Source: Myxococcales bacterium (GTDB lineage: Bacteria > Myxococcota_A > Polyangia > Polyangiales > Polyangiaceae). Taken from it: 64,000 nucleotides of DNA. A program made the translations under genes and the position numbers. The notes beneath the pieces are model-generated. The model saw only the letters and a list, made by a program, of their open reading frames with translations. It did not search any database and had not been told where the DNA came from. Below are positions 40,231 through 50,401 of the stretch, one piece after another. The stretch spans positions 806,001 through 870,000 of the forward strand of contig JADJCA010000001.1 of the NCBI GenBank assembly GCA_016703425.1, in the 5' to 3' direction. Positions within the stretch are counted from its first letter, which is position 1. Every line of letters starts with the position of its first letter.

Positions 40231-42525
40231 TCAGGCCTTCGGCGGGGCGCAGAGCCTCAGCTGACGCGTCACCTCGAGAACCCAGCCTGACGGTGCGCCC
40301 GCCGACACCTCACGCGCCACGGCAGACCGAGCCTCGGCGAGGGCTTCCGCGCTTGCGACCGAGCACGCGGTGAAGGCCAACTGCCGCGCGGCTTCGCGAC
40401 GAATGCGCGCCGTGGGCAGCGGCCCCCTCGCCGCTCGACGCAGCGCCACGAGGGCGTCGCCGGTGGCCTTCCCCACGAGGTTTCGACCCAACAGGTAGTC
40501 GGCGAACGGGTCCTCGGTCTTCGCGCGCCACGCCGACACGCGAGCGAGCGCAACGGTCATGTCGGGCCCGCGACCTGGCGCCCCAAGGAGCAGCGCCTCG
40601 AGCGCGCTGCGGGCCAGAGGATCGTCGGCCAAGAGCGCCTTGACCTCAAGCGTTCGGCCCACGTCTTCGTCGAGCACGCGCGCGGCGATGGCCCGGTAGC
40701 GCTCGCTCGCGGAGCTGAATCGACCCTCATGGAAGTCGAGATCGCCCAAGAATTCGTCGGCCTTGTCGCGCGTCGTTCGGGGGGCGCCCTCGTCTTCTGC
40801 GAGCGCGCGGAGCAGGGTGCCGGCGCGCTCGAAATCGCCTCGCTTGAGGGCCGTCACGGCGCGCCCGAGGAGCGCTGGCATCTCACGCGCGTGCCTTCCG
40901 AGCGCCTGCCCGTAGAGCGCCTCCGCCTTGTCGAAGCGCAACGCGTCACGGCAACGCACAGCTTCGTGCACAAGCCCGTCGATCTCGTGAGGACAGCGAC
41001 GGCGGAAGACCGCGGGGCGATCGAAGCGCGCCTTCGCGTACGCCCTAGCGCTCGCGCCGACCGACAGGCTCATGAGGTGCGCGCGAAAGGCTTCATCGAG
41101 CGTCGCCCAGCTCGCGCCAAAAACCGCCTCGGGAGCCGCGCCCCCATAGAGCGCCACGACCTTATCGCGTCCTCTCGTGTCGGCGAGCCACTGCACCGCG
41201 GCCCCCGCGACGGTGTAACTCTTGGCCGAGGACTCCCCCAGAAAGCCTAGTGAGAAGACCACGTCGAGGCGCGGCAAGATGCCGAGGTCGAGCATGACCC
41301 GCGACCACTCGAGATCGCTGAGCACGTCGTGATCGGGAGCCGCGGCGACAGCGACACCTTCGATGAGGCCAGGGTTGGGCAGGAGGCCGCCGTAGCGGCC
41401 CGCGACGCGAAACGGCCCGACGCCGAAGGCCCCCGCGACGACATGGGCGAGCTCGTGCGCCAGGACCGGGTGCGGGTACGGTGCAGTTTGCAGGTACACC
41501 TCATGGCGCCAAGGCTTTGCGATGTACGTGTCGGCGGCGCCCATGAGGAGCTTCTTCTCCGCCGCGTCGCGAAAGAAGAAGGCCGTGACGCGCGGCGGCC
41601 CTTTGGCGCCCAGCGATTCCTCCACGCCATGCAGCTGCTCTTCGCAATCGCGCAGCATGAGTGCGGCCAGGTCGCGCGGCGTGTCGTCAGGGAAGACGAC
41701 GTCGCACCGCGGCCCAGCGACGACGCCTCCGAGAGCGGCGGTGATGGATTGCTTCGTGTGCCAGTGGCCGAGCGATGGCCCGAGCAACGTGATCGCGAGA
41801 CTGAGCCCGGCGGCGCCGGCGGCAGCGACCGCCAAAGCGCTCCGTCGCGCGCCGCTGGCGGTCACCACGAAGGCGACGCCGCCATCGGCACGTCGCTCGA
41901 AGAGCGCGCATGCGAAGAGCGACGCCGAAATCGTCGCCAAGGTGCCGAGGCGATAGGTTAAGAGCGGCGTTCCCGCCTCGACGACGGTGTCGTAGAGCGT
42001 GCCGGCGAAGTACCCGACGAACGGGTCGTAGCCGAAGACCATGGGTGACCCGATGAAGCGGGCGACGCCGACCGCAATGGACAACAAGGGTGCCGCCAGA
42101 CCGAAGACGGTCGCGTGAAGCCGGGGCCGCTTCGCGCGGCGCGCGCCTTCAGCCACGAACGCCCCCCATGCTCCTCCGAGAAGACTCCCGACGCCGGCCG
42201 TGAGCAAGAAGTGAAGCGACGCTGCGCCCACGCCACAGAACCCGACGCGCAGACCATGGAGCAATGACGAAGCGAACGCGGCCGCGGCGACGAGCGCCCC
42301 GCCGCCGAGACCGAGGAGCAACTGCGTGAGCGGCGCCTCGCGGCGGCGCGCGAGCAAGAGGGCCATCGCGACGGCGGCCGTCGGCGGCGCGACGAAGCCC
42401 GTGACGAGTGCTTGCTCGTACCCCGGTGGACCAAAAAGCGGAGCGAAGCCGACGACGAACGTGACGAGAAACGCGACGAGCGCCCCGAGGCCCAAGGGAC
42501 CGGGCAGCAGCGCCCTACGCCACAC
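40231..42525 (-). CDS. Multi-pass membrane HExxH metalloprotease with TPR tail
   Basis: 764 residues from GTG 42525. About eight transmembrane helices in the first 250 residues. After them is a soluble domain with HPVLAHELAHVVAGAF (HExxH zinc site) and a downstream LIEGVAVAA glutamate, as in peptidase MA-like proteins. The C-terminal ~270 residues are TPR-like (CRDALRFDKAEALYGQALGRHAREMPALLGRAVTALKRGDFERAG). Follows lon on the same strand after 20 bp, suggesting co-transcription. Substrate unknown. Confidence 0.8.
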   Translation of the reverse strand: MWRRALLPGPLGLGALVAFLVTFVVGFAPLFGPPGYEQALVTGFVAPPTAAVAMALLLARRREAPLTQLLLGLGGGALVAAAAFASSLLHGLRVGFCGVGAASLHFLLTAGVGSLLGGAWGAFVAEGARRAKRPRLHATVFGLAAPLLSIAVGVARFIGSPMVFGYDPFVGYFAGTLYDTVVEAGTPLLTYRLGTLATISASLFACALFERRADGGVAFVVTASGARRSALAVAAAGAAGLSLAITLLGPSLGHWHTKQSITAALGGVVAGPRCDVVFPDDTPRDLAALMLRDCEEQLHGVEESLGAKGPPRVTAFFFRDAAEKKLLMGAADTYIAKPWRHEVYLQTAPYPHPVLAHELAHVVAGAFGVGPFRVAGRYGGLLPNPGLIEGVAVAAAPDHDVLSDLEWSRVMLDLGILPRLDVVFSLGFLGESSAKSYTVAGAAVQWLADTRGRDKVVALYGGAAPEAVFGASWATLDEAFRAHLMSLSVGASARAYAKARFDRPAVFRRRCPHEIDGLVHEAVRCRDALRFDKAEALYGQALGRHAREMPALLGRAVTALKRGDFERAGTLLRALAEDEGAPRTTRDKADEFLGDLDFHEGRFSSASERYRAIAARVLDEDVGRTLEVKALLADDPLARSALEALLLGAPGRGPDMTVALARVSAWRAKTEDPFADYLLGRNLVGKATGDALVALRRAARGPLPTARIRREAARQLAFTACSVASAEALAEARSAVAREVSAGAPSGWVLEVTRQLRLCAPPKA

Positions 42526-42545
42526 CGCCCGGAGCTCCGCGAGCC

Positions 42546-44945
42546 TCAGACGGTGGCCTCACCGCCGTCACCGCTGGTAGGCGGCGACTTCAGACTCGGC
42601 GGCGGGCTGTCGGGTGGTGTCTCGAGCACGATCGGCAAAATCTCGTGCACGCGGTTGATCAGGTGGATGGTCAGCTCGGCGCGAACGTCTTTGGGAACGT
42701 CGTCGAGATCGCGCTCGTTGCGCGCCGGAATGAGGATGATCCGCATGCCGGCTCGGTGCGCAGCCAAGAGCTTCTCCTTGATGCCGCCGACGGGAAGCAC
42801 ATTGCCGCGCAGAGTAATTTCCCCGGTCATCGCCACGTCCTTCTTCACAGGAACTCCCAGGAGCAGCGACGCGACGGCCGTGAACATGGTCACGCCGGCG
42901 CTCGGGCCGTCCTTCGGAGTGGCGTGTTTGGGAACGTGGATGTGGAGGTCGATGGTCTTCAGGAACTCCGGGTCGAGCCCCAAGAGCGCCGCCTTGCTCC
43001 GCACGAAGGTGACGGCCGCCGAGGCCGACTCCTGCATGACGCTCTTCAAGTTGCCGGTCACCGTGACCATGCCCTTGCCAGGCATCTTGGACGCTTCGAT
43101 GAAGAGCACGTCACCGCCGCTCGGCGTCCAGGCGAGGCCCGTGGCTACGCCGGGCGTGAGCGCCTCCTCGATGACCTCACGTGTGAAGCGCGGCACGCCG
43201 AGGATCTTCTCGACGGTCTCCTTGTTGGCGACGATGTGAAGGTCCTCGCCCTCGGCCAGTCGCATGGCCACGTGACGGCAGACCCCGCCGATCTCTCGCT
43301 CGAGGCCGCGAACGCCGGCCTCACGCGTGTACTCGTCGATGATGGCGTCGATGCCCTCCACCGTGAACTCGAGGCGCTCCGGCGTGAGGCCGTGGGCTGC
43401 GAGCTGCTTGGGGCACAAGAACTCGCGGGCGATGTTGCGCTTCTCCATGCGCGTGTAGCCAGGGACCTCGATGATCTCGAGCCGGTCCCACAACGCCTCA
43501 GGGATTGTGTCGGGGTTGTTGGCCGTCGCTAAGAACGTGACCTGCGCGAGGTCGAACGGCGTGTCGATGTAGTGGTCCTGGAAGGTCGAATTCTGCTCCG
43601 GGTCAAGCACCTCGAGGAGCGCTGCCGCCGGATCGCCCATCATGTCGACGCCCATCTTGTCGATTTCATCGAGCACGAAGACGGGGTTGCGAACGGCGAC
43701 CTTCTTGAGGCCCTGGATGATCCGGCCCGGCAGCGCGCCGACGTAGGTTCGTCGATGCCCGCGCACCTCCGCTTCGTCACGGACGCCACCGAGCGCGATG
43801 CGGTGGTAGCGACGGCCCATCGACCGAGCGATGGACCGACCGAGCGACGTCTTGCCTACACCGGGCGGACCGATAAAGCAGAGGATCGGGCCCTTCTTGT
43901 CGCCGCGCAGCTTGCGAACGGCGATGTACTCCACGATTCGCTTCTTGACCTTCTCGAGGCCGAAGTGGTCTTCGTCGAGGCAGCGACGCACGTCTTCGAC
44001 GTCGAGCTTGTCGGTCGTCAACTTGGACCACGGCAGGTCCGACAACCACTCGACGTACGTTCGCGTCACGTTGTATTCGGCCGACTGCTGCTGCATGCCC
44101 GCAAGACGCGAGAGCTGCTTGCGAGCGATCTTGAGGGCGTCTTCCGGCAAGCTCGCGTTGCGTACGCGCTCGCGGAGCTCCTCTACCTCGTCGTCCTCGG
44201 CGCCCTCGCCGAGTTCTTCGCGAATGGTCTTCATCTGCTGGCGAAGCACGAGCTCGCGCTGGCTCTTGCCCTCGCTCTCGACCATGGCCCCTACCTCGCG
44301 ACGCACGCGGAGCACCTCAAGCTGGCGACCCACGATGGCGTAGACGGCGCGCACGCGGGTCTTCGCCTCGAGGGTCTCGAGGATGTTCTGTTTGTCGGCG
44401 ACGGTGGCCTGCTCGATGGTCAGGTTGGACGCGATGAGATCGGCCAGGGCCGCGCTCTCGCGGACGTTGTCGAGAATGCCGGCCGTCTCTTGGGGAAGGT
44501 TGGGCATCAGCTGCAGCACCTCGCGCATGGAGCTGCGGAGCTGGCTGCCGAGGCGATCGAGCTCGGCGTCGCGCTCGAGGTCTTCCGGTAGGCGCCGCAC
44601 GCGCGCGCGCATGTACGGGTCGATGCCGGCCTGCGCTTCGAGCCTCATGCGCGCGAGGCCGTGGAGCACGACCGAGTAGTTCGACGCACCGAGGCGAATG
44701 ATCTTTACGACGCGCGCTACAGTCCCGACCTCGTAGAGATCGGCGAAGCCTGGTTCGTCGACGTCAGCCTCACGCTGACTGACGATGCCGACAACGGCGC
44801 GCTCTTGACCGATGAGATCTTCGACGAGGCGCACGCTGCGCGAGCGCCCGACGTTGATGGGAACAACGCTCGCGGGAAAGACGACGCTGTTGCGGAGCGG
44901 AAGGATGGGTAGGAGCTCGGGCTCCTGAATTTTGCTATCGACCAC
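42546..44945 (-). CDS. lon: ATP-dependent protease Lon
   Basis: 799 residues from GTG 44945. N-terminal LON substrate-binding domain (LPILPLRNSVVFPASVVPINVG), coiled coil, AAA+ module with Walker A GPPGVGKT (about 360) and Walker B PVFVLDEIDK. The serine protease domain has DGPSAG (Ser near 680) and GGIKEKLLAAHR (Lys near 720), the Ser-Lys dyad. Length and order are typical. It degrades misfolded and regulatory proteins in the cytoplasm; in myxobacteria one Lon is linked to development (family knowledge). No frameshift or missing motif. Confidence 0.96.
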   Translation of the reverse strand: MVDSKIQEPELLPILPLRNSVVFPASVVPINVGRSRSVRLVEDLIGQERAVVGIVSQREADVDEPGFADLYEVGTVARVVKIIRLGASNYSVVLHGLARMRLEAQAGIDPYMRARVRRLPEDLERDAELDRLGSQLRSSMREVLQLMPNLPQETAGILDNVRESAALADLIASNLTIEQATVADKQNILETLEAKTRVRAVYAIVGRQLEVLRVRREVGAMVESEGKSQRELVLRQQMKTIREELGEGAEDDEVEELRERVRNASLPEDALKIARKQLSRLAGMQQQSAEYNVTRTYVEWLSDLPWSKLTTDKLDVEDVRRCLDEDHFGLEKVKKRIVEYIAVRKLRGDKKGPILCFIGPPGVGKTSLGRSIARSMGRRYHRIALGGVRDEAEVRGHRRTYVGALPGRIIQGLKKVAVRNPVFVLDEIDKMGVDMMGDPAAALLEVLDPEQNSTFQDHYIDTPFDLAQVTFLATANNPDTIPEALWDRLEIIEVPGYTRMEKRNIAREFLCPKQLAAHGLTPERLEFTVEGIDAIIDEYTREAGVRGLEREIGGVCRHVAMRLAEGEDLHIVANKETVEKILGVPRFTREVIEEALTPGVATGLAWTPSGGDVLFIEASKMPGKGMVTVTGNLKSVMQESASAAVTFVRSKAALLGLDPEFLKTIDLHIHVPKHATPKDGPSAGVTMFTAVASLLLGVPVKKDVAMTGEITLRGNVLPVGGIKEKLLAAHRAGMRIILIPARNERDLDDVPKDVRAELTIHLINRVHEILPIVLETPPDSPPPSLKSPPTSGDGGEATV

Positions 44946-45097
44946 GGCTACCTGCCCTGGTTATACACGAGCCAAGGGCCCGTCTCGGCTGAGAGATCGT
45001 GCCCGGTGGCCGCCGCTGCGCTGGCCTGTCGTGCAGAGCCGCCTGAGCCTGCGAGGGCCTGCGGACCGCCGCGGACCCGTGCTACCTTGCGCATCCG

Positions 45098-45802
45098 ATG
45101 CCCACGGGCCCTTCCGCGACGCTCCATCGTGCCCCCGGCCGCCGTCGACGTGTGGCCGCGTGTGTCGCGGGCTTCTTGCTTTTGTCGGGCTGCGGCGCCG
45201 CGCAGACGGAGAGCCCAGAAACGGTCTTGCGCTCGTACGCTCGCGCCCTCGAGGAAGCGCGGCCCGACGACGCCTACCGATTTCTCTCGAGCGAAGCCCG
45301 GCGCGGCGTCTCGCCGGAGGCGTTTCGCCGCATGCTCGCCGAGAACCCTGACGAGGCGCGCGAGCTCGGCAAGGCGCTGCAGCGCGGGGCGGCTCCGGCC
45401 GTCGTCACCGCGACGGTGAGCGGACCCTCGGGCCAGGAGCTGGTGCTCGTGATGGAGGGAGGGCGCTGGCGCATCGACGCGGCGGCCATCGACCTCTACG
45501 GGCAAGACTCTCCGCGGCGCGCCGTGCAGGGCTTCCTCCGTGCCCTCGAACGCCATCGCTACGACGTCGTCCTCAAGTACGTCCCCGACGGTCACAAGGA
45601 GGGGCTCGACGTGAAGAAGCTGAAGGAGTGGGCCGAGGGCGCCGAAAAACAGGAGGTCGCGACGTTCATCGCGGCCGTGCGCCAGGCGATTCCAACGGCT
45701 CCTTTCGAAGAGGCTGGCGATCGGGCCACGATGACCTACCCCGGCGGCATCCTCCAACTCGTCCGTGAACGCGGCGCCTGGAAGGTCGAAGACTTCGACT
45801 GA
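45098..45802 (+). CDS. Lipoprotein with two NTF2-like repeats
   Basis: 234 residues; signal peptide with lipobox FLLLSGCGAA. Contains two similar halves: SPETVLRSYARALEEARPDDAYRFLS ... LVLVMEGGRWRID and SPRRAVQGFLRALERHRYDVVLKYVP ... LQLVRERGAWKVEDFD. This matches lipoproteins with DUF4878/NTF2-like folds. Divergent from lon with a 150-bp shared control region. Function unknown. Confidence 0.7.
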   Translation: MPTGPSATLHRAPGRRRRVAACVAGFLLLSGCGAAQTESPETVLRSYARALEEARPDDAYRFLSSEARRGVSPEAFRRMLAENPDEARELGKALQRGAAPAVVTATVSGPSGQELVLVMEGGRWRIDAAAIDLYGQDSPRRAVQGFLRALERHRYDVVLKYVPDGHKEGLDVKKLKEWAEGAEKQEVATFIAAVRQAIPTAPFEEAGDRATMTYPGGILQLVRERGAWKVEDFD

Positions 45803-45965
45803 CCGCGAGGGTTGGGGACAGCACGTCGGCGCGCCACCGCCCACCCGAACGGCCCGTCCGAAATCCGCGCGGCGGCTGCCCGCCGTCGCGGAGCACCCGC
45901 CGGAGGCGCAGGTGCGGCAGGGGGAGGCTCGCGAGCTCGCTCGCGAGGGGGGGCGCAGCCCCCCT

Positions 45966-46895
45966 CTAGGGAGACATGATGCGCCCCGGCGCGCCGTTGA
46001 CCCCGGCGGCCGTATGGCACGCGTTGCAGTCGCCCGCCGTGACCGCCGTCGCCATGACGCGCTCCTTGCCGCCGCCAACGACCTTCACCTTGAACGGTGG
46101 GGCAATTCGCCCCTTGAAGGAGAAGTTCCCGGTGCCCCGCACCGGCACGTTGGTCACCTTCCCCGTCGCGTCGGTCACGACGACGGTCACGCCGGCGTTA
46201 ACACCGTTGCAGTCGTTCGGTTCGTGGGCCGACGGATAGACGGTCCCCGCTACGACGTAGTCGGGGCCCCCCTCCATGGTGTGGCACGTGATGCACGCTC
46301 GGCCGGGGTACATGTCCGGCGACTCGCGACGACCGCCCGTCCACGTCTTGCCGCTCGTGCACGTCAAAGGTGTATTGTACACGCCACCGCTCGGGGCCGC
46401 GGGTGTGCCCGGCGCCGGCGTGCACGACGCGCCCTTCGGCGAGCCGGCCTTGACCCAGTTCTCGAGGACCGCGATCTCCTCGACCGTAGGCAAAACCGCC
46501 GGCGGAGGGGGCATGGGGCTCGTCGCGCTCTTCATGCGATCCACCGAGGTCTCGGCCATGGTCTTGCCACCGACAACGCGGGGTCGCAAGAGATCGTCGT
46601 AGGTGAGCAGCGGCGGCGGCGAGCTCGAGAGGTGACACCCGATGCATCGATTTTCGAGGAGCTGCTGAACGTCACACGGAAGGCCCGTATCGGCACCGCT
46701 GCCCGCGCCAGCACCGGTCGCGTTGATGCCCGCCATGTCGTCGGGAATCCCAGCATCGATGACGCCACCGGAGAGGCGTCCCGCGGGCGGCGCGAGGGTC
46801 TCGTCGACCGTGCCGCACGCGCCGAGCAACGCGAAGACCGCGAGGGTGGCGCCGCAAGTCCCCGACGGGCCGAACACTGCCTTCCGGATTTGCAC
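45966..46895 (-). CDS. Multihaem c-type cytochrome lipoprotein
   Basis: 309 residues from GTG 46895 with a signal/lipobox (FALLGACGTVD). Three haem-binding sites: CIGCH, CITCH and CNACH, spaced over the length, and an additional pair of cysteines (PCDVQQ, SCTPAP, LTCTSG). The region between haem 2 and 3 resembles a carboxypeptidase-regulatory or beta domain (VVVTDATGKVTNVPVRGTGNFSFKG). It is likely an extracytoplasmic electron carrier. Confidence 0.8.
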   Translation of the reverse strand: MQIRKAVFGPSGTCGATLAVFALLGACGTVDETLAPPAGRLSGGVIDAGIPDDMAGINATGAGAGSGADTGLPCDVQQLLENRCIGCHLSSSPPPLLTYDDLLRPRVVGGKTMAETSVDRMKSATSPMPPPPAVLPTVEEIAVLENWVKAGSPKGASCTPAPGTPAAPSGGVYNTPLTCTSGKTWTGGRRESPDMYPGRACITCHTMEGGPDYVVAGTVYPSAHEPNDCNGVNAGVTVVVTDATGKVTNVPVRGTGNFSFKGRIAPPFKVKVVGGGKERVMATAVTAGDCNACHTAAGVNGAPGRIMSP

Positions 46896-46966
46896 CCCTA
46901 CCTGTACCTAAGGTCGCGACGGACCAGGCAGCGCGCAGACTTTTCCCGCGGTTACGGAACTTTCCA

Positions 46967-48427
46967 TCAAAGAAGCATGGGCATCTCGGCGGGCGGGGCT
47001 GCCGGCGATGCGGGCGTAGCCGGCTTGACCGGCGCGGGTCGCTTGCCTGGCGGAGCAGCCGCAGGCCTTGCCGCTGGCGGTGCGGGCCGCGCCTTCACCG
47101 GCCCCGCCGCAGCGGGCGCGTCGACGGAAGCGGCTGGGACGACGGATGCTGACGGAACAGGGGACGGCGCCGGCTCCACCGCCTTGGGCGCTTCGGCGGT
47201 TGCCGGCGGCGCCGGCTCCATGGCGGGGGCGCTCGTCGGTGGCGTTGGCTCGGCCGAGCTGGCCGGTGAGATCGTCGCCTCCGGCGCCCTCACACGCACG
47301 AGCATCACGCCGACGGCACCCAGTGCCGCGAGCGCGGCGAGAAAGACGACGAGCCCAACGACGAGCCCCTTCTTTGACTTCGCCGGATCCGGCGCCATCG
47401 CAGGCGCGGCCGTAGGGCTCGCGCTCGACGGCGTCGCGGCAGTTGAAGCCCGCGGCGCGTTCCGAATGAAGGAATCAAGGACCTCCGCGCCGCTCTCCAC
47501 CGGCAGGTCGACGAACGGAATCGTCGGCGCCTGCGAGCGCACTTGCATCGTGCGGCGAACAGCCGTGAGCGCGTCGCGTAGCTCCGTCGCCGTCGCAAAG
47601 CGCGCTTCCCGATCCTTCTCCAAGCAACGGTGAACCAGGTGCACCAGCTCGTAGGGCAGCTCGGGCCGCAACGCGTCGAGCCGCTTCGCTTCTTCGTTCA
47701 CAATGGCGACGGACATGCCCGTGATGCCCTCGCCTTCGAAGGGCAGCGCGCCCGAGAGCGCGCGAAAGAGGAGCACGCCGAGCGACCAGATGTCTGTTCG
47801 CACGTCGACGTCACGGGGCGACCGAACCTGCTCCGGCGACATGTACGCCGGCGTCCCCAGGCTGGAGCCGGTGCGCGTGACCTCGTTGCCCTCGAACTTC
47901 GAGATGCCGAAGTCCATCACCTTGACCGTGTGGCCGGTGGCCGTCGGAACGAGGAACAGGTTCGACGGCTTCAAATCACGATGCACGATGCCGTGCGCGT
48001 GAACCGTCGCGAGGCCCTCGCAAGCTTGCACCACGAAGTCGATGGCCTCGAGCGGCGGAAGCACCTGACGCTTCCGGAGCTCCGCCGACATGTCGTGGCC
48101 TTCCAAGAGCTCCATGACCATGTACGGCGTGCCGTCTTCGAGCACGTCGACGTCGCTGACGGCCGTCACGTAGGGGCTCTTTAGCGCCGCCATGGCGCGG
48201 GCCTCGCGCTCGAAGCGGTCGACGATGTCGGAGTCGCGAACGAAGAACGGGTCGAGGAGTTTGATGGCCAGCCGCTGGCGCAACTTCTGGTGCTCAACCT
48301 CCACCACCACGCCGACGCCGCCGCGGCCCAGCTCGCGCACCACGCGGTACTTGCCGGCGATGATGTCACCCGGCTGCGTCGGCGCTCGGTTGTTGAAGGC
48401 TGAGGAAGCGGACACGTCGGGCCTCAC
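46967..48427 (-). CDS. Ser/Thr protein kinase with transmembrane and Pro/Ala-rich tail
   Basis: Start chosen at GTG 48427 (VRPDVSASSAF); an upstream frame to 48559 exists. Kinase domain: IAGKYRVVRELGRGGVGVVVEVEH, LAIKLL, VHRDLKPSNLF, DFGISKFEGN, GTPAYMSPEQ. Then one transmembrane helix (LVVGLVVFLAALAALGAVGVMLV) and a ~110-residue Pro/Ala-rich extracytoplasmic tail without a folded domain. Regulation target unknown; such kinases are numerous in Myxococcota. Confidence 0.9.
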   Translation of the reverse strand: MRPDVSASSAFNNRAPTQPGDIIAGKYRVVRELGRGGVGVVVEVEHQKLRQRLAIKLLDPFFVRDSDIVDRFEREARAMAALKSPYVTAVSDVDVLEDGTPYMVMELLEGHDMSAELRKRQVLPPLEAIDFVVQACEGLATVHAHGIVHRDLKPSNLFLVPTATGHTVKVMDFGISKFEGNEVTRTGSSLGTPAYMSPEQVRSPRDVDVRTDIWSLGVLLFRALSGALPFEGEGITGMSVAIVNEEAKRLDALRPELPYELVHLVHRCLEKDREARFATATELRDALTAVRRTMQVRSQAPTIPFVDLPVESGAEVLDSFIRNAPRASTAATPSSASPTAAPAMAPDPAKSKKGLVVGLVVFLAALAALGAVGVMLVRVRAPEATISPASSAEPTPPTSAPAMEPAPPATAEAPKAVEPAPSPVPSASVVPAASVDAPAAAGPVKARPAPPAARPAAAPPGKRPAPVKPATPASPAAPPAEMPMLL

Positions 48428-48574
48428 CGCGGAATAACCTTGAGAATACGGGAGAACTAGAAAAAGGCCTGAACGATCCGCTTTTCTCCCCGTCGCCTGG
48501 GCCACTCCTCGGAAATCCTGCGGACATCTCTTCGCCCACACGGGGCGCGAATATCCCACGCCACCGCCACGCCG

Positions 48575-49231
48575 CTAACGCGTGACGTCGGCGGGCCTGA
48601 CGTAGTCCGGCTCGACGGTCTCGGCACGCGCGGCGGGTGCCCGCGCAGCGAGCCTCGCAATGGCCGACGCGCGCGGCACATCGTGGGGCCGGTCGACCAA
48701 ACGACGCGCGCCAGCGAGCTCGACGTCTGCCGAAGCCGCCCCCACGAGCAGAGCGGTCTCTGGCAGCGTGATGCGCCGCCCAAGGGTGCCCGCAACCAAG
48801 CCGGCGGCCTGGTAGAACGGCGCCTCGCCGTCCACGCGCACGTAGAGCTCCCCCTTCTGCGCGTCGAGCAGCGCGACGACCCGCTCGCGCCGCTTCGCAT
48901 CAGGCGCGACATCCAGGCACAAGGCGTCGAAGGCGCTGACGCCGACGAGCTCGGCGCCGGTCGCGAGCACGATGCCCTTCGCCGTGGCGACGCCGATGCG
49001 CGTTCCCGTGAAGGAGCCGGGCCCCACGCCCACGGCCCACCGCCCCACGTCGCGGGGCCCGAGGCCGAGCGACGTCAAGACCTCGTCGACGAGCGGCAGG
49101 AGGCCTTCGCCATGGGCACGGTCCATCACACGCTCGACGTTGGCGACAAGCTCGTTCTTCGCGATTGAAAAGACCGCCACCGACGCGAGCGGCGTGGAGC
49201 TGTCGAAGGCGCAGACGAGATCGCGATTCAC
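48575..49231 (-). CDS. tsaB: tRNA threonylcarbamoyladenosine biosynthesis protein TsaB
   Basis: 218 residues from GTG 49231, which overlaps the TGA of the thiolase gene (GTGA). Contains CAFDSSTPLASVAVF, the HGEGLLPLVDEVL histidine motif and VGVGPGSFTGTRIGVATAKGI, all signature TsaB/ASKHA motifs. TsaB partners with TsaD and TsaE in t6A37 modification of ANN-decoding tRNAs. No tsaD nearby in this window. Coupled to thiolase by context only. Confidence 0.93.
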   Translation of the reverse strand: MNRDLVCAFDSSTPLASVAVFSIAKNELVANVERVMDRAHGEGLLPLVDEVLTSLGLGPRDVGRWAVGVGPGSFTGTRIGVATAKGIVLATGAELVGVSAFDALCLDVAPDAKRRERVVALLDAQKGELYVRVDGEAPFYQAAGLVAGTLGRRITLPETALLVGAASADVELAGARRLVDRPHDVPRASAIARLAARAPAARAETVEPDYVRPADVTR

Positions 49232-50391
49232 ACGTTCGCGTCCACGATGGTCGCCGTCGCTTGGCCGAAGCCGATGCACATCGTCTGCAAGCCGTAGCGC
49301 GCACTGCGATCTTCGAGCGCGTGGAGCAGCGTTGTGGCGAGACGCGCGCCCGACGCACCCAAAGGATGTCCGAGGGCGATGGCACCGCCTCGCACGTTGA
49401 CCTTGGCCAAGTCAGCGCCGACATCTCTCTGCCAGGCGCCGACGACCGAGGCAAAAGCCTCGTTGACCTCGAACAGATCGATGTCCTTCATCGAGAGACC
49501 GGCGCGAGCTAGCACCTTGCGCGTCGCGGGAATGACGCCCGTCAACATGGTCACCGGGTCGACGCCAGCGGTGGCCGTCGCCACGATGCGCGCGCGCGCC
49601 TTGAGGCCGTACCTCTTGATGGCGGCTTCGCTCGCGAGGAGAACCGCTGCCGCTCCGTCGGAGATCTGTGAGCTGTTGCCCGCGTGGACGACACCGCCCT
49701 CTTTGAACACCGTAGGGAGCGCGCGAAGCTTCTCCATGGACGTCGCCTCTCGCGGTCCTTCGTCCAGTGCAAAGGTCTTCCGATCGCCGGAAGGGAGCGT
49801 CACGTCGAGGGGAACGATCTCACGCGCAAAGGCGGCGCGCGCCGCCACCGCGCGGCGGTGACTTTCGAGCGAGAGGCCGTCGAGTTCCTCCCGCGACAGG
49901 CTCCACTTCTCCGCGATGAGCTCGGCGCTTGTTCCCTGGAGGACGAAGTCGAAGGGATACTCAGGCGGCGCCGGCGGCCAAGGTTTCGCGCCGGCGAGGC
50001 CGTCGTGCCCCATGGGAATGCGGCTCATGCTCTCGACGCCGCACGCAACCACGAGCTCTTCCTGCCCGGCCATGATCGCGTGGGCTGCTTGATGGATCGC
50101 TTGCTGGCTCGAGCCGCACATGCGGTTGACCGTGACGCCGGTGACCTCAACGGGCCACTTGGCCTCGAGCACGGCCATGCGCGCGAGGTTGTAGCCCTGC
50201 TCGCCGATGGGCGTGACGACGCCGGCCACTACATCGGAGATGGCTCCCGGATCGATCTTCGCGCGCTCGACCAACGCCGAGAGGAGCTTCGAAAGGAGCA
50301 CGTCGGCGCGCATGCCTGAAAGGGCGCCGCGGTCGGCCTTGCCGACGCCGATGGCGGAACGCACGGCCTCTACGATGAAGACATCTGCCAC
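49228..50391 (-). CDS. Acetyl-CoA C-acyltransferase (thiolase)
   Basis: 387 residues from GTG 50391, which has GAGGT upstream. Active-site Cys in NRMCGSSQQA (C92). The conserved EVNEAFA, GGAIALGHPLGASGAR (His) and CIGFGQATATI (second Cys) motifs identify a type II thiolase. It condenses or cleaves acyl-CoA in fatty acid beta-oxidation or related pathways. The C-terminal motif is usually GGGQG; here it is GFGQA, a mild deviation. It begins 11 bp downstream of the MoxR gene. Confidence 0.92.
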   Translation of the reverse strand: MADVFIVEAVRSAIGVGKADRGALSGMRADVLLSKLLSALVERAKIDPGAISDVVAGVVTPIGEQGYNLARMAVLEAKWPVEVTGVTVNRMCGSSQQAIHQAAHAIMAGQEELVVACGVESMSRIPMGHDGLAGAKPWPPAPPEYPFDFVLQGTSAELIAEKWSLSREELDGLSLESHRRAVAARAAFAREIVPLDVTLPSGDRKTFALDEGPREATSMEKLRALPTVFKEGGVVHAGNSSQISDGAAAVLLASEAAIKRYGLKARARIVATATAGVDPVTMLTGVIPATRKVLARAGLSMKDIDLFEVNEAFASVVGAWQRDVGADLAKVNVRGGAIALGHPLGASGARLATTLLHALEDRSARYGLQTMCIGFGQATATIVDANV

Positions 50392-50401
50392 GCTGACCTC
50401 C